From the NCBI RefSeq assembly GCF_000565285.1, contig NZ_APVL01000005.1, forward strand, positions 62,001 through 126,000: a stretch of DNA of 64,000 bases, in the 5' to 3' direction. Origin of the DNA: Cytobacillus firmus DS1 (GTDB taxonomy: Bacteria > Bacillota > Bacilli > Bacillales > Cytobacillaceae). A program made the position numbers and the translations under genes. Positions within the stretch are counted from its first letter, which is position 1. The number at the start of each line of letters is the position of its first letter. The notes beneath the pieces were generated by a model. That model saw nothing but the letters and a program-made list of their open reading frames with translations. It ran no database searches and was not told where the DNA came from. This document shows, piece by piece, positions 24,546 to 33,398 of this stretch.

Positions 24546-24689
24546 TTATGCCTGATGAGCCTTCAGAAGACTTTCATGGCGTTCATCAAGTCTTTCTTCA
24601 ATCTGCTCCAGCTTTAATTTATCGCGCAGCAGCTCTTCTTTATTGCGTTTAATAAGTTCATCCAGTGAATATCTGATTTTCTTTTTCAT
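24546..24689 (-). CDS. FbpB-like small basic protein
   Basis: A 47-residue protein read directly from the minus strand: MKKKIRYSLDELIKRNKEEL, then LRDKLKLEQIEERLDERHES and LLKAHQA. The pattern S-L-x-E/D-L-I-x-x-N-K-E-E-L-L-x-D-K with I-E-x-R-x-x-E-R/K-H matches the Fur-regulated basic protein FbpB family, which helps a small RNA in the iron-sparing response in B. subtilis. GGAGGA precedes ATG 24689 with an 8-nt spacer. No convincing Fur box was seen upstream, so iron control is not shown here. Confidence 0.72.
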   Translation of the reverse strand: MKKKIRYSLDELIKRNKEELLRDKLKLEQIEERLDERHESLLKAHQA

Positions 24690-25130
24690 TTTTTCATTCC
24701 TCCATTTGCAGATTTTTTTTGGCAGAGGACCAGAAACGGCTGCATCTATGTTAATATATGAACACCCAAAAGGGATCAGGAATCAGGGAGGGGGGGAACC
24801 GCTGACTCCTTCAGCAATTTAAATCTGAAAATTTAAACAACTTTCTATTTCTTTTATAATAGTCCTAAAGACCCCTTTTGCCAATGGGAATGTCCTCAAA
24901 TGTCGAAATTCCTGCCTGTGATGCGTTTTTTTAGCTCTAAAAGGAGTATTAGGCGGCTGAAATCCTGTATTTTTACGAGGTTGTTAAAAGTCAGGAATTT
25001 GGCTTGTTCTGTCGAATATGGAATGCAGGATGTGCTAAACTCGGCTTAACCTGTTTAATCTTCCATAGACAGATGGTGATGGAAATCGGTACATTATTAA
25101 TACAGGCTGCTAAAGAAAGGAAGATGATGT

Positions 25131-26111
25131 ATGCAGATGATCGATATTACACAATACAATCCGGAAACAATGCAACTGGCCAGGCCTATATATGACAGGA
25201 TGAAGAGAGTTTTACTGGCAGAAGGGCGTGCCATTCACCCTGCCATTCTGGAAAGAATAGAGGGTATGGGAATCACTACGCTGATTGTAAAGGATGCTGA
25301 ATCAGAAGGCATTTCAATGGATGAAATGATTGATATGCCTACCTGGATGGATACCATCACTGTCGTGCAGAAGGCATTTGATCTGGCAGCTAAAAAGCAG
25401 ATGTTAAATGTTGCAGAGCTCCAAAAAGCGGTTGCTCAAATGATTGGCGAAGTCACCAAACGAAAGACCATCGTCCTGGTCCCGTCATCATCTGTTCCCC
25501 CTGAATTAAAAAGTTATGCCCATTCCGTCAATGTGGCTCTGCTTGCCATCCAGACGGCCAAAAAGCTGAAATATACGCAGTCACAGCTTCGGGACCTCGG
25601 CATCGGCTCCCTGCTTCATGACATTGGAAAAGCAGTATCTGAAGAGGAAGAAAAACATCCGCAAAATGGCTTTGAAATCATTAAAAGCCAGCGGGAAATC
25701 AGCTTGCTGTCCGCCCATATTGCATACCAGCACCATGAGCTTTTGAATGGAAAAGGCTATCCGAGAGGCCTGGCAGGGGATGACATCCTTGAGCTTCCGC
25801 AGGTTTGTGCAGTGGCTAGTTTATACGAAAATTTGATCTCAATCGACAAGATGCTTCCGCATGAAGCTCTGGAATTGATTATGACTAAATATGAAACGGA
25901 ATATAAAGGAAAGGTTATTGAAGCTTTTGTCAATAGCATTCCTTCCTACTATCCGGGAACGAAAGTGATTCTTCATAACGAGCAGAAGGCTATTGTGACA
26001 AAGATTAAGCAGCATTTTCACAGACCGGTCATCCGTCTGCTGGATGATCAGCGGGAAATCGATCTGGCTGTGAGCCCGTCGGTTGTGATTAAGGAGATAT
26101 TGGTGGGATAA
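25131..26111 (+). CDS. HD-GYP domain protein, likely c-di-GMP phosphodiesterase
   Basis: A 326-residue cytoplasmic protein. Residues ~125-255 form an HD-GYP domain: LLHDIGKA (HD at 163-164), HPQNGFEIIK, AHIAYQHHELLNGKGYPRGL with HHE at 201-203 and the GYP triad at 209-211. These are the metal ligands and signature of c-di-GMP phosphodiesterases of this class. The N-terminal ~110 residues are not a recognised sensor. The C-terminal ~70 residues (YPGTKVILHNEQKAIVTKIK, RPVIRLLDDQREIDL) look like a small beta domain seen in several Bacillus HD-GYP proteins. AAGGAAG precedes ATG 25131. The 440 bp upstream hold no other gene that I can support. Confidence 0.93.
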   Translation: MQMIDITQYNPETMQLARPIYDRMKRVLLAEGRAIHPAILERIEGMGITTLIVKDAESEGISMDEMIDMPTWMDTITVVQKAFDLAAKKQMLNVAELQKAVAQMIGEVTKRKTIVLVPSSSVPPELKSYAHSVNVALLAIQTAKKLKYTQSQLRDLGIGSLLHDIGKAVSEEEEKHPQNGFEIIKSQREISLLSAHIAYQHHELLNGKGYPRGLAGDDILELPQVCAVASLYENLISIDKMLPHEALELIMTKYETEYKGKVIEAFVNSIPSYYPGTKVILHNEQKAIVTKIKQHFHRPVIRLLDDQREIDLAVSPSVVIKEILVG

Positions 26112-26124
26112 AAGAAAGCAGTAC

Positions 26125-27384
26125 TCAGTCATGATGTACTGCTTCTCTATTTTCAGCAAACCAGCCTATCAGCAATGCAATCAGAGAGGACCCGCATCCA
26201 ATAAGGATACTGTTCGGTCCTTCGCCGAAAAATAAAAACGTCCATCCGGATAATGTCCCAATCAGCACTGCTGCTGGCATCAGCAGGCCCTTTTTCTTCC
26301 TGCTCCATAAAATCTGCAATATAACCGGCAATGCGGCTGCAAAAAAGACTCCTGAAATGAAGAATAAATCCAGCAAAGATATCAAGAATAGGTAGGTCAA
26401 GCATGGAATGGCCGCCACAAACAATAGTAGAATACCCCACATATGCTTATTCAGCTTGAGGTCATTCCGGTCATACAAAACATATAGCGAATGAATCTGT
26501 GATAGAAATGTTTCAAAGAAGATCACCATGAGAATAAAAATGAGCAGAATCGTAATCGTGAAATGCTCGTATCTCAGGAAAATTTTTTCAAAGACTGAAT
26601 AAAAGTTTTGAAAACCGCCCTTGTAAATAGCCGATAAAGCAATCATTGAAAACGAAAAGGGGATGGTGCTCCAGATAAGGCCAGTCATGCTGAGGCCGAG
26701 CCGCAGTTTTTCTCTTTTGCTTTTTAGAAGCATATTCCACATCTTCAGATCCAGCAGCAGATGACCGAGCATGGCAATGGTAAAGGCCGTCAGCAGCAAG
26801 GGGAGTATTTCCCATTCCGCATAAAGCAGATACGGATGGTACAGGCGGATGCCGTTATATACGACTTCAATACCTTCCAGCATATATGCGTGTACAAGAA
26901 TCATGATCATGATTAAAAAGAGAATGCCCACTTTTAGCATGCTGAACCGGGTAAACCACTTTAACCGGAAAAAGATCGCTGCCAGAAAACCGAATAAAAA
27001 GAACAAACTCATCCCGACAGGAACCGGTGTGCCCAAAGGGAAGACAAGGATTCCTGCCGCAAATCCCATGACCGTCATCCCGAAAAAAATAGCCAGCAGA
27101 AGAACCCGTTTCATCCACTTTAACGCAGGTTCGGACAATCGGCTTGCCATGATTCCGGGGAAGGATGAAGATTCCTCTGAAGACCGTATCCGTGTGATTA
27201 TGGGAATAAGGGCCAGAAAGGCAAGGGCACCGGCTGCTGAAAAGCTGACAGTCCCGATAAAGCCGTAACGCAAAAAAGCTTCTGGTGCTGTAAAAACGGC
27301 ATTGCCTGAAGTCCATCTTGAGATAATGGCGATGCTCAGAAGCCCGAAGCCATATTGAACTGATTTGGATAGGTTTGTATTCAT
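26125..27384 (-). CDS. multi-spanning membrane protein, transporter-like
   Basis: A 419-residue protein with about 11-12 hydrophobic segments, for example GFGLLSIAIISRWTSGNAVF, TVSFSAAGALAFLALIPIIT, ITILLIFILMVIFFETFLSQ and GILLLFVAAIPCLTYLFLIS. Its look is that of a LeuT-fold (SSS or APC) secondary transporter, but I cannot assign a family or substrate. It overlaps the response-regulator gene by one base, so the three genes at 26125-28840 form one operon. It may import the ligand sensed by the kinase or act as the sensor itself, since the kinase has only a small membrane part. That is inference. Confidence 0.8.
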   Translation of the reverse strand: MNTNLSKSVQYGFGLLSIAIISRWTSGNAVFTAPEAFLRYGFIGTVSFSAAGALAFLALIPIITRIRSSEESSSFPGIMASRLSEPALKWMKRVLLLAIFFGMTVMGFAAGILVFPLGTPVPVGMSLFFLFGFLAAIFFRLKWFTRFSMLKVGILFLIMIMILVHAYMLEGIEVVYNGIRLYHPYLLYAEWEILPLLLTAFTIAMLGHLLLDLKMWNMLLKSKREKLRLGLSMTGLIWSTIPFSFSMIALSAIYKGGFQNFYSVFEKIFLRYEHFTITILLIFILMVIFFETFLSQIHSLYVLYDRNDLKLNKHMWGILLLFVAAIPCLTYLFLISLLDLFFISGVFFAAALPVILQILWSRKKKGLLMPAAVLIGTLSGWTFLFFGEGPNSILIGCGSSLIALLIGWFAENREAVHHD

Positions 27385-28076
27385 CAGTGCTGCTCCCTGT
27401 ATTGCTTTGGTGTGATGTTTTCTTTTTTCTTAAATTGGCTTGAGAAGTAATGCAGGCTGTTAAAGCCCGTTTTTTCAGCAATTTCTGAAATGCTGTAATG
27501 GGTCGTGGACAGAAGATATTTAGCTTTTACAAGCCTGTAAACGGTCAGGTAGTCAATAAGGGAAGTGCCAACCTCCTCGCTGAACCTGCGGCTTAAGTAG
27601 GCTGGGCTTGCATGGACCCTGGCGGCAATATCCTGAAGGCCTATCCGCTGTTCATAGAACTCATGTATTTGATTTAAAGCCTCATTTACCATTTTAGAAT
27701 ATTCCTTTTGAAAAATAGGGGTGGAGAACTTTTTCAGTGTCTCTTTTAATTCTTCTTCAATTATAGGTTTTGTCAGGTATTCGGAAACCCCCAGCTGAAT
27801 GGACTTTTTGGCAAAGTCAAAGTCCTGGTGGGCTGATAGAATGATAATCTGCAGATGGGGCTGGATCTCCTTTAGGTCTTTGACGAGTTCAAGCCCGGAC
27901 TTTCCAGGCATCTCGATGTCCACGAAGGCCAGATGAAAGTAATGTTCCTTGCTGATGGCAAGAGCCTGGCTGCTGTCATAGGCAAAGTGGAAATTCCATA
28001 AAGGAAATGCCGGCTTTAAAATATATTCAAGCTGTTCAATTACTATGGGTTCATCATCTATGCACAACACATTCAT
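27384..28076 (-). CDS. response regulator with AraC-type DNA-binding domain
   Basis: A 230-residue YesN-type regulator. The receiver domain (1-~120) has acidic pocket DDEP near residue 7, phospho-acceptor Asp in FVDIEMPGKSG near 53, and LTKPI with the conserved Lys near 103. Residues ~135-230 are an AraC double helix-turn-helix (LQDIAARVHASPAYLSRRFS and ISEIAEKTGFNSLHYFSSQF, followed by KKKENITPKQYREQH). It overlaps the kinase gene by 4 bp at its start and the membrane protein gene at its end. It likely controls genes for the operon's transport function; the target is unknown. Confidence 0.94.
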   Translation of the reverse strand: MNVLCIDDEPIVIEQLEYILKPAFPLWNFHFAYDSSQALAISKEHYFHLAFVDIEMPGKSGLELVKDLKEIQPHLQIIILSAHQDFDFAKKSIQLGVSEYLTKPIIEEELKETLKKFSTPIFQKEYSKMVNEALNQIHEFYEQRIGLQDIAARVHASPAYLSRRFSEEVGTSLIDYLTVYRLVKAKYLLSTTHYSISEIAEKTGFNSLHYFSSQFKKKENITPKQYREQH

Positions 28077-28840
28077 GCCTGCTCCTCCTCCTGCAATTCG
28101 ACTTTGGGAAGTGTTATTTTCACAGTTGCCCCGTCTTGTTCATTTTTAAATATGTCTAAATCAGAGGTTTGAAAAAGAAGATCAAGCCGCTTTTGGACAT
28201 TGGAAAGCCCCTGCCCTTTTGCTAACATGTCCTCAAATGAATAATCACCGATGCCAAGGCCGTTATCCTCCACATATAAGGTGATGCTGTCTTTATGGCT
28301 GACAGCCTTAATGGAGAGGGAAAGCGGCCCCGGCTTTTTCTCCAGTCCGTGCTTGAACGAGTTTTCCACAATCGTCTGAAGAAGGTAAGGAGGCACATAG
28401 TGCTTCAAAGCTTCCTTGTCTATATCCTCCGTAATGATCAGGCGGTTACGAAACCGCAGCTCCTGGATTTTCAGATAATATTTTGTGTACTCCCATTCTT
28501 TTTTTAATGGAATGAGCTGCTCTTTTATCTGGTATTTGAATTTTAAAAACAGGGACAGGGTCTCCATCGCCTTGATTAGTGTATCTATGCGATTTAATCG
28601 GGCAAGACCGAGCATCAGATTGATCGTATTGAATAAAAAATGGGGATGAATCTGCTGGTTGAGCTGCATATATTTGCTTTCCTGCAGCGTGTTTTCAAGA
28701 ACGACCTGCTGTTTCTCAAAGGAAAGAGTATCTATTTGCTTCTCAAACGCAAGCACCATCATTAAAATAATGGCACCGGCCATCGGCACGAATATCGAAA
28801 AAATCGCAAACAATGAAAAGGTCTCGTAGGTAATTAGCAT
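28073..28840 (-). CDS. sensor histidine kinase, LytS/YesM type
   Basis: The C-terminal part is a His_kinase/HATPase pair: YMQLNQQIHPHFLFNTINLM carries the phospho-acceptor His, QTIVENSFKHGLEKK is the N box, and VEDNGLGIG is the G1 box. The N-terminal region has a single clear membrane segment (FAIFSIFVPMAGAIILMMVL), far less than the multi-TM sensors usual for this type. ATG 28840 was chosen so that the product starts just before that segment; the ribosome site (AAGGCAGTG) is poor, and an in-frame ATG at 28936 without a ribosome site is an alternative that runs into the repeat array. Confidence 0.88.
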   Translation of the reverse strand: MLITYETFSLFAIFSIFVPMAGAIILMMVLAFEKQIDTLSFEKQQVVLENTLQESKYMQLNQQIHPHFLFNTINLMLGLARLNRIDTLIKAMETLSLFLKFKYQIKEQLIPLKKEWEYTKYYLKIQELRFRNRLIITEDIDKEALKHYVPPYLLQTIVENSFKHGLEKKPGPLSLSIKAVSHKDSITLYVEDNGLGIGDYSFEDMLAKGQGLSNVQKRLDLLFQTSDLDIFKNEQDGATVKITLPKVELQEEEQA

Positions 28841-28931
28841 GATCTTCACTGCCTTAAAAGAATTTCTAATAGTATAACATGTCAGATAACTGGTTAGTAA
28901 GTTAATTCGGGAAACGTAATGAAATGGCATA

Positions 28932-29023
28932 TGCAAATAGATCTAGGGATTTTGCAAATAAAAGAAGGTTATTTGCAAATAGAATAGCAAATTTGCAAAT
29001 AGAAAGCTGATTTCTGCAAGTAA
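28932..29023 (-). repeat. periodic CTATTTGCA array, five copies, minus strand
   Basis: On the plus strand TGCAAATAG-like units begin at 28932, 28953, 28974, 28994 and 29015 (spacing 21, 21, 20, 21 bp). The outer and second units are degenerate (TGCAAGTAA, TGCAAATAA). The array lies in the 429-bp space between two minus-strand operons, just upstream of the kinase gene. The rest of that space (29024-29185) shows no gene. Confidence 0.82.
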
Positions 29024-29185
29024 ACGAACTGCAGAAGAGCGAGTGGCTGAAAAATCCAGAATTCAAGCAATTATTAAGCAGAAAAGGCTTGATAGAATAG
29101 CAAAATCAGCAATGGGGACGTCCCGAAGTATGCAAAAAGGCGGTAATCAGCGAAAAACGAAAGAATGAAGCCCGACTCAAACTAT

Positions 29186-29214
29186 AAAAAAAGAGCGAAG
29201 CCGCAAAGCTCCGC
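29186..29214 (-). terminator. intrinsic terminator of the peptide ABC operon
   Basis: On the minus strand GCGGAGC (29214-29208) pairs with GCTTCGC (29201-29195, one G-U pair), followed by a seven-T run. Confidence 0.82.
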
Positions 29215-29269
29215 ACAAAGGGGGTTATACAATATATTGAGATCAGCACTAGGCTGGTACTCTAACAAT

Positions 29270-30265
29270 TTAAGAAATTGCCTCCGCATAATGGCAGGCG
29301 GCCTGATGTCCTTCTCCCAGACTCTTAAGCTCCGGGTCGGACTGTCTGCACAAGTCGGTAGCAAGCGGGCACCTTGTATGGAACCGGCAGCCGGAAGGGG
29401 GATCAATAGGGGACGGGACATCGCCCTTCAGGATGATCCGTTCCTTTTTCTTTTTCCGGTTTGGCTCCGGAATGGCTGACAGCAGCGCCTGTGTATAAGG
29501 ATGGCGCGGGTTGTCGAATAAGCTCTTTTTCTCAGCAATTTCAACTACTTTTCCCAGGTACATAACGATGATCCGGTCAGAGATATGGCGCACAACCCCA
29601 AGGTCATGAGAGATAAATAGATAAGTTAAGCCATATTCCTTCTGCAGCTTTTTTAATAGATTCAGTACCTGTGCCTGAACGGAAACATCAAGTGCAGATA
29701 CAGCCTCGTCACAGATGATCAGCTTCGGCTCCACCGCCAGTGCGCGGGCAATCCCGATCCTCTGGCGCTGACCGCCGCTGAATTCGTGCGGATAGCGGTC
29801 AATATGCTCTTCCTTTAAACCAACCTGTTCTAAAAGTTCAATTGCCCGGCTCCTCCGATTCGCTTTCGGAACAACATTCAGGATCCCCATTGCTTCCTCA
29901 AGCGTCTGGCCAATCGATCTTCTTGGGTTGAGAGATGCGAAAGGATCCTGGAAAATGACCTGCAAGTCTTTGCGGATCGAACGCATCTCCCTTTTTGACT
30001 TAGACAGCAAATTCGTTCCCTGAAAGATCACCTCACCGCCGGTCGGCTCATCCAGGCGCAAAATCGCGCGTCCTGTCGTCGACTTTCCGCATCCGGATTC
30101 ACCGACAATGCTGACGGTCTCCCCTTCATAAATCGTAAAGTTCACGCCATCAACCGCTTTTACATGATTGACGGTGCGGCCGAAAACGCCGCCTTTAATC
30201 GGGAAGTACTGCTGCAAGTCCTTTACTTGAAGGATTTCCTTTTCTTTAGTTAGCGTGGCTGACAT
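29270..30265 (-). CDS. peptide ABC transporter ATP-binding protein, DppF/OppF type
   Basis: A 331-residue ATPase of a dipeptide/oligopeptide importer. Walker A is GESGCGKST, the Q loop follows in LQVIFQDPFASLNPR, the signature is LSGGQRQRIGIARAL-like (FSGGQRQRI), Walker B is LIICDEAVSALD, and the C-terminal oligopeptide-type extension has GCRFHTRCPLATDLC, a Cys cluster that in this family can bind an iron-sulfur cluster. ATG 30265 was chosen (AGGAGG 9 nt upstream), giving a 20-bp overlap with the preceding ATPase gene. It is the last gene of a C-B-D-F operon. Confidence 0.95.
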   Translation of the reverse strand: MSATLTKEKEILQVKDLQQYFPIKGGVFGRTVNHVKAVDGVNFTIYEGETVSIVGESGCGKSTTGRAILRLDEPTGGEVIFQGTNLLSKSKREMRSIRKDLQVIFQDPFASLNPRRSIGQTLEEAMGILNVVPKANRRSRAIELLEQVGLKEEHIDRYPHEFSGGQRQRIGIARALAVEPKLIICDEAVSALDVSVQAQVLNLLKKLQKEYGLTYLFISHDLGVVRHISDRIIVMYLGKVVEIAEKKSLFDNPRHPYTQALLSAIPEPNRKKKKERIILKGDVPSPIDPPSGCRFHTRCPLATDLCRQSDPELKSLGEGHQAACHYAEAIS

Positions 30266-31283
30266 CTGCTGCAACCTCCTTTGCTGCCGGTCCGTTCCAT
30301 CTTTCCGAGTACATCCAGCAGCGGACTTTATCATCGTTATCAATCAATAAATCCGGCTCTTCCGTTCTGCACAAATCAGTGGCAAACGTGCATCTTGGTG
30401 CAAAGCTGCATCCTTTAGGCAGGTTGTCCGGGCTTGGAACCGTGCCAGGGATAGCCTCCAGTTCCTCCACGTCCCTGTCCACTGCCGGGATGCTCCTCAG
30501 CAAGCCCTGTGTGTATGGGTGCTTTGGATTTTCAAAAAGGGAATCTACATCCGTATGCTCGACAATTTTTCCGCAATACATGACGGCGACACGGTCACAG
30601 GTTTCTGAAACTACACCCATATCATGCGTGATCATGATGACAGCCGTTCCAAGCTGTTCCTGCAGATTCTTTAAAAGATCTAATATCTGCGCCTGAATCG
30701 TTACATCAAGAGCCGTAGTCGGCTCATCGGCAATCAGCAGCTCCGGCTTGCACGCCAATGCCATTGCAATCATGACACGCTGGCGCATGCCGCCGCTTAA
30801 TTCATGGGGCTCCTGTTTGGCTCTTTTTTCAGGGGAAGGAATACCGACTAAACGCAGCATTTCAACGGCTTTCTGCCAGGCTTCTTTTTTCGGCAGCTTT
30901 TGATGAATCCGGAAAGCCTCCGCAATCTGTTCACCGACAGAATACACAGGATTGAGTGAAGTCATCGGTTCCTGGAAGATCATCGAAATCTTATTTCCGC
31001 GCATTTGCCGCATGCCTTCCTCTGTTTCAGATAGCAGGTTTTTCCCTTTGAAATTGATTTCACCGTCCACGATCTTTCCCGGAGGCTCCGCAATCAGCCG
31101 CATGATGGAGAGAGAGGTGATGCTCTTGCCGCTCCCGGATTCTCCAACAATGCCGAGCGTTTCTCCTCTTTTTACATCAAAGTCTACGCCGTCGACTGCT
31201 TTTATGACTTTTTTGCCGGAGAAGAAATGAGTTTTTAAGTTTTTCACTTCCAGTATTGTTTCTTTATGTTCAGTTCCCATCAT
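30246..31283 (-). CDS. peptide ABC transporter ATP-binding protein, DppD/OppD type
   Basis: A 345-residue ATPase partner of DppF. Walker A is GESGSGKS, the signature [20 protein letters not shown], Walker [15 protein letters not shown], and the C-terminal [20 protein letters not shown] is the peptide-importer type Cys cluster. The start is ATG 31283 or 31280 with GAGGAG upstream. It lies 26 bp after the permease gene. With its neighbours it powers uptake of peptides delivered by the lipoprotein encoded divergently at 34489. Confidence 0.95.
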   Translation of the reverse strand: MMGTEHKETILEVKNLKTHFFSGKKVIKAVDGVDFDVKRGETLGIVGESGSGKSITSLSIMRLIAEPPGKIVDGEINFKGKNLLSETEEGMRQMRGNKISMIFQEPMTSLNPVYSVGEQIAEAFRIHQKLPKKEAWQKAVEMLRLVGIPSPEKRAKQEPHELSGGMRQRVMIAMALACKPELLIADEPTTALDVTIQAQILDLLKNLQEQLGTAVIMITHDMGVVSETCDRVAVMYCGKIVEHTDVDSLFENPKHPYTQGLLRSIPAVDRDVEELEAIPGTVPSPDNLPKGCSFAPRCTFATDLCRTEEPDLLIDNDDKVRCWMYSERWNGPAAKEVAADVSHAN

Positions 31284-31309
31284 TCTGCTCCTCTCAATCG
31301 GGAATGGTT

Positions 31310-32230
31310 TTAGTTCAGTTCAACACGTTTATTCAGGAATCGGTAGGACAGGTCAACAAGCAGGTTGACGATGACAAACAATACCGATACGAATAAAATC
31401 GATCCCTGCACAAGCGGCAGGTCACGCATCCGGATGGCATCAATAATCAAGCGTCCGACTCCATTAATCGCAAAGACAGATTCTGTTAAAACTGTTCCGC
31501 CGAGAAGGGCGCCAAACTGCAAGCCGACTACCGTAATAACCGGGATCAGGGCATTTTTTAAGGCGTGCTTATAAATAATCAGACGCTGACGTACACCCTT
31601 TGCCTTGGCAGTGCGGATATAGTCCTGACGGATGACTTCCAGCATGCTCGCACGTGTCATCCTGGCCACAATGGCTGCGCCGCCTGTCCCGAGTGTAATG
31701 GCCGGAAGGATGACATGGCTGAAGGTTCCCCAGCCGGCAACCGGAAACCATTGAAGTCCGACCGAAAAATAGATGATCAGCATCAGGCCGAGCCAGAAGT
31801 TCGGCAGGGATACGCCAAGAAGGGCAACCATCATTAATCCAACATCTGTAAAGCTGTTTTGCTTCGTTGCTGCAATGATTCCGAACAGTACACCCAAAAC
31901 AATCGTAATCACAATGCTCCAGAAGGCCAATTCAAGTGTGATTGGCAAACGGACGAGGATTTCGTCCAGAACAGGACGGCTTGTCCGTATGGATTCGCCG
32001 AAATCTCCTTTTACAACATCCCCAACATAACTCAGATATTGAACGGCAAGAGGCTGATCTAATCCGAGGTCATGGCGGATTGCTTCCACCTGCTCATCGG
32101 TTGCTCCTTCACCTGCCACCAGAACGGCGGGATCGCCGGGAACCATTTGCATGATGAGAAAAACCATAAGGGTAACGCCCAGCAGAACCGGGATCATTTG
32201 AACAAGCCTGCGCATCAGAAAGATAAACAT
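31310..32230 (-). CDS. peptide ABC transporter permease, DppB type
   Basis: A 306-residue membrane protein with six hydrophobic segments starting LVQMIPVLLGVTLMVFLIMQ. It shows the N-terminal VPGDPAV motif and the EAA loop RASMLEVIRQDYIRTAKAKG that docks on the ATPases. AAGGAGG lies before ATG 32230. It follows the DppC-type permease by 12 bp; the order C before B is unlike the common B-C order. Confidence 0.95.
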   Translation of the reverse strand: MFIFLMRRLVQMIPVLLGVTLMVFLIMQMVPGDPAVLVAGEGATDEQVEAIRHDLGLDQPLAVQYLSYVGDVVKGDFGESIRTSRPVLDEILVRLPITLELAFWSIVITIVLGVLFGIIAATKQNSFTDVGLMMVALLGVSLPNFWLGLMLIIYFSVGLQWFPVAGWGTFSHVILPAITLGTGGAAIVARMTRASMLEVIRQDYIRTAKAKGVRQRLIIYKHALKNALIPVITVVGLQFGALLGGTVLTESVFAINGVGRLIIDAIRMRDLPLVQGSILFVSVLFVIVNLLVDLSYRFLNKRVELN

Positions 32231-32242
32231 GTGAGAACCTCC

Positions 32243-33142
32243 TTAGTTTTTCATTCGCGGATCCAGTGCATCACGGAGTCCGTCTCCGAATAAGTTAAAG
32301 CCCAGAACGATCAGGGCAATGGCAATGCCCGGGAATAACGCGATATGCGGCGCAGTGAACAGGAAATCACGGCCATCGCTCAGCATCGCACCCCATTCAG
32401 GTGTTGGCGGCTGTGCCCCCATTCCAAGGAAGGAAAGGCCTGCTACTGATAGAATCGATGTCGCCAATCGCAATGTTCCCTGTACGATGATCGGACTCAT
32501 AATATTAGGCAGGATATGAACAAAAATAATTTTCAGGTCGCTTGCCCCTAAAACACGGATTGCATCGACATATTCCATTTTCTTAACACTTAAAGTCGAG
32601 CCGCGGACAATACGGGCAAAAGTAGGGATCGAAAAAACACCGACAGCGATCATAACGTTAATGAGGCTTGGTCCCAGTGCACTGACAATGGCTAATGCAA
32701 GCAGCAATCCAGGGAATGCAAGCAGCACGTCAATGAAACGCATGATAATCGTATCCACCCAGCCTCCGTAGTAGCCGGAGATAATCCCCAGAACAATTCC
32801 AAATAATGCTCCGATGAAGACTGATACAAAGCCAACTGCAAGGGAAAGCTGTGAGCCATATAAAATACGGCTGAAAATATCCCGGCCTTTATCATCAGTT
32901 CCCATAATATGGTCAGCTGATGGAGGCTGCAGTTTGTTCACAAGATCAATTTCGTATGGATCATAAGGCGAGATAAGCGGCGCAAGGACAGCGAGAATAA
33001 TGTAGATAAAAACAATGCTTCCGCCCACCAGCGACATTTTATTTCTGATAAGAGCTTTTGCCAGATCGGCTCCTTTGGCCTTCCTTTTGGAAACAGGCAC
33101 AGGAGCTTTCGCTGATTCCTGAGGATTTGCAATTGTGCTCAT
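32243..33142 (-). CDS. peptide ABC transporter permease, DppC type
   Basis: A 299-residue permease with a long cytoplasmic N-terminus, then MSLVGGSIVFIYIILAVLAP, the family motif HIMGTDDKGRDIFSRILYGS and an EAA loop near EYVDAIRVLGASDLKIIFVH. It is first in the minus-strand operon; the 256-bp space to the divergent M24 peptidase gene is AT-rich and must hold both promoters. A sequence at about 33202-33216 matches the CodY consensus at only 10 of 15 positions, so nutrient control by CodY is possible but weakly supported. Confidence 0.95.
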   Translation of the reverse strand: MSTIANPQESAKAPVPVSKRKAKGADLAKALIRNKMSLVGGSIVFIYIILAVLAPLISPYDPYEIDLVNKLQPPSADHIMGTDDKGRDIFSRILYGSQLSLAVGFVSVFIGALFGIVLGIISGYYGGWVDTIIMRFIDVLLAFPGLLLALAIVSALGPSLINVMIAVGVFSIPTFARIVRGSTLSVKKMEYVDAIRVLGASDLKIIFVHILPNIMSPIIVQGTLRLATSILSVAGLSFLGMGAQPPTPEWGAMLSDGRDFLFTAPHIALFPGIAIALIVLGFNLFGDGLRDALDPRMKN

Positions 33143-33398
33143 GATTTAGTCCCCCCATGTGTCTTATTGGTTGAGAACTAATTTATCAAAATTATTAACT
33201 ATTTTGTCTGAATTTTAAGATAAAGTAAAAAATTCGTAAAAACATGACAAAATAACAAAAACATTGGCGAAAAATTTTTCCTATAATGAACACAACCTTT
33301 TCAATTGGGATGCAGAGCAAATGCCCGTCCCGGTTGAAAATTCACACAGTAACAGCAGAGATTTACATGTTTTTTACATATTATTAGGGGGTGAAGGG

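Noticed and set aside
24690..24850. Fur box upstream of the FbpB-like gene
   Set aside because: No sequence near the TGATAATNATTATCA consensus was found.
25004..25195. Open frame overlapping the start of the HD-GYP gene
   Set aside because: It has no ribosome site and no resemblance to a known protein; the HD-GYP start at 25131 is well supported.
33202..33216. CodY box before the peptide transporter operon
   Set aside because: Only 10 of 15 positions match, too weak to list as a feature.
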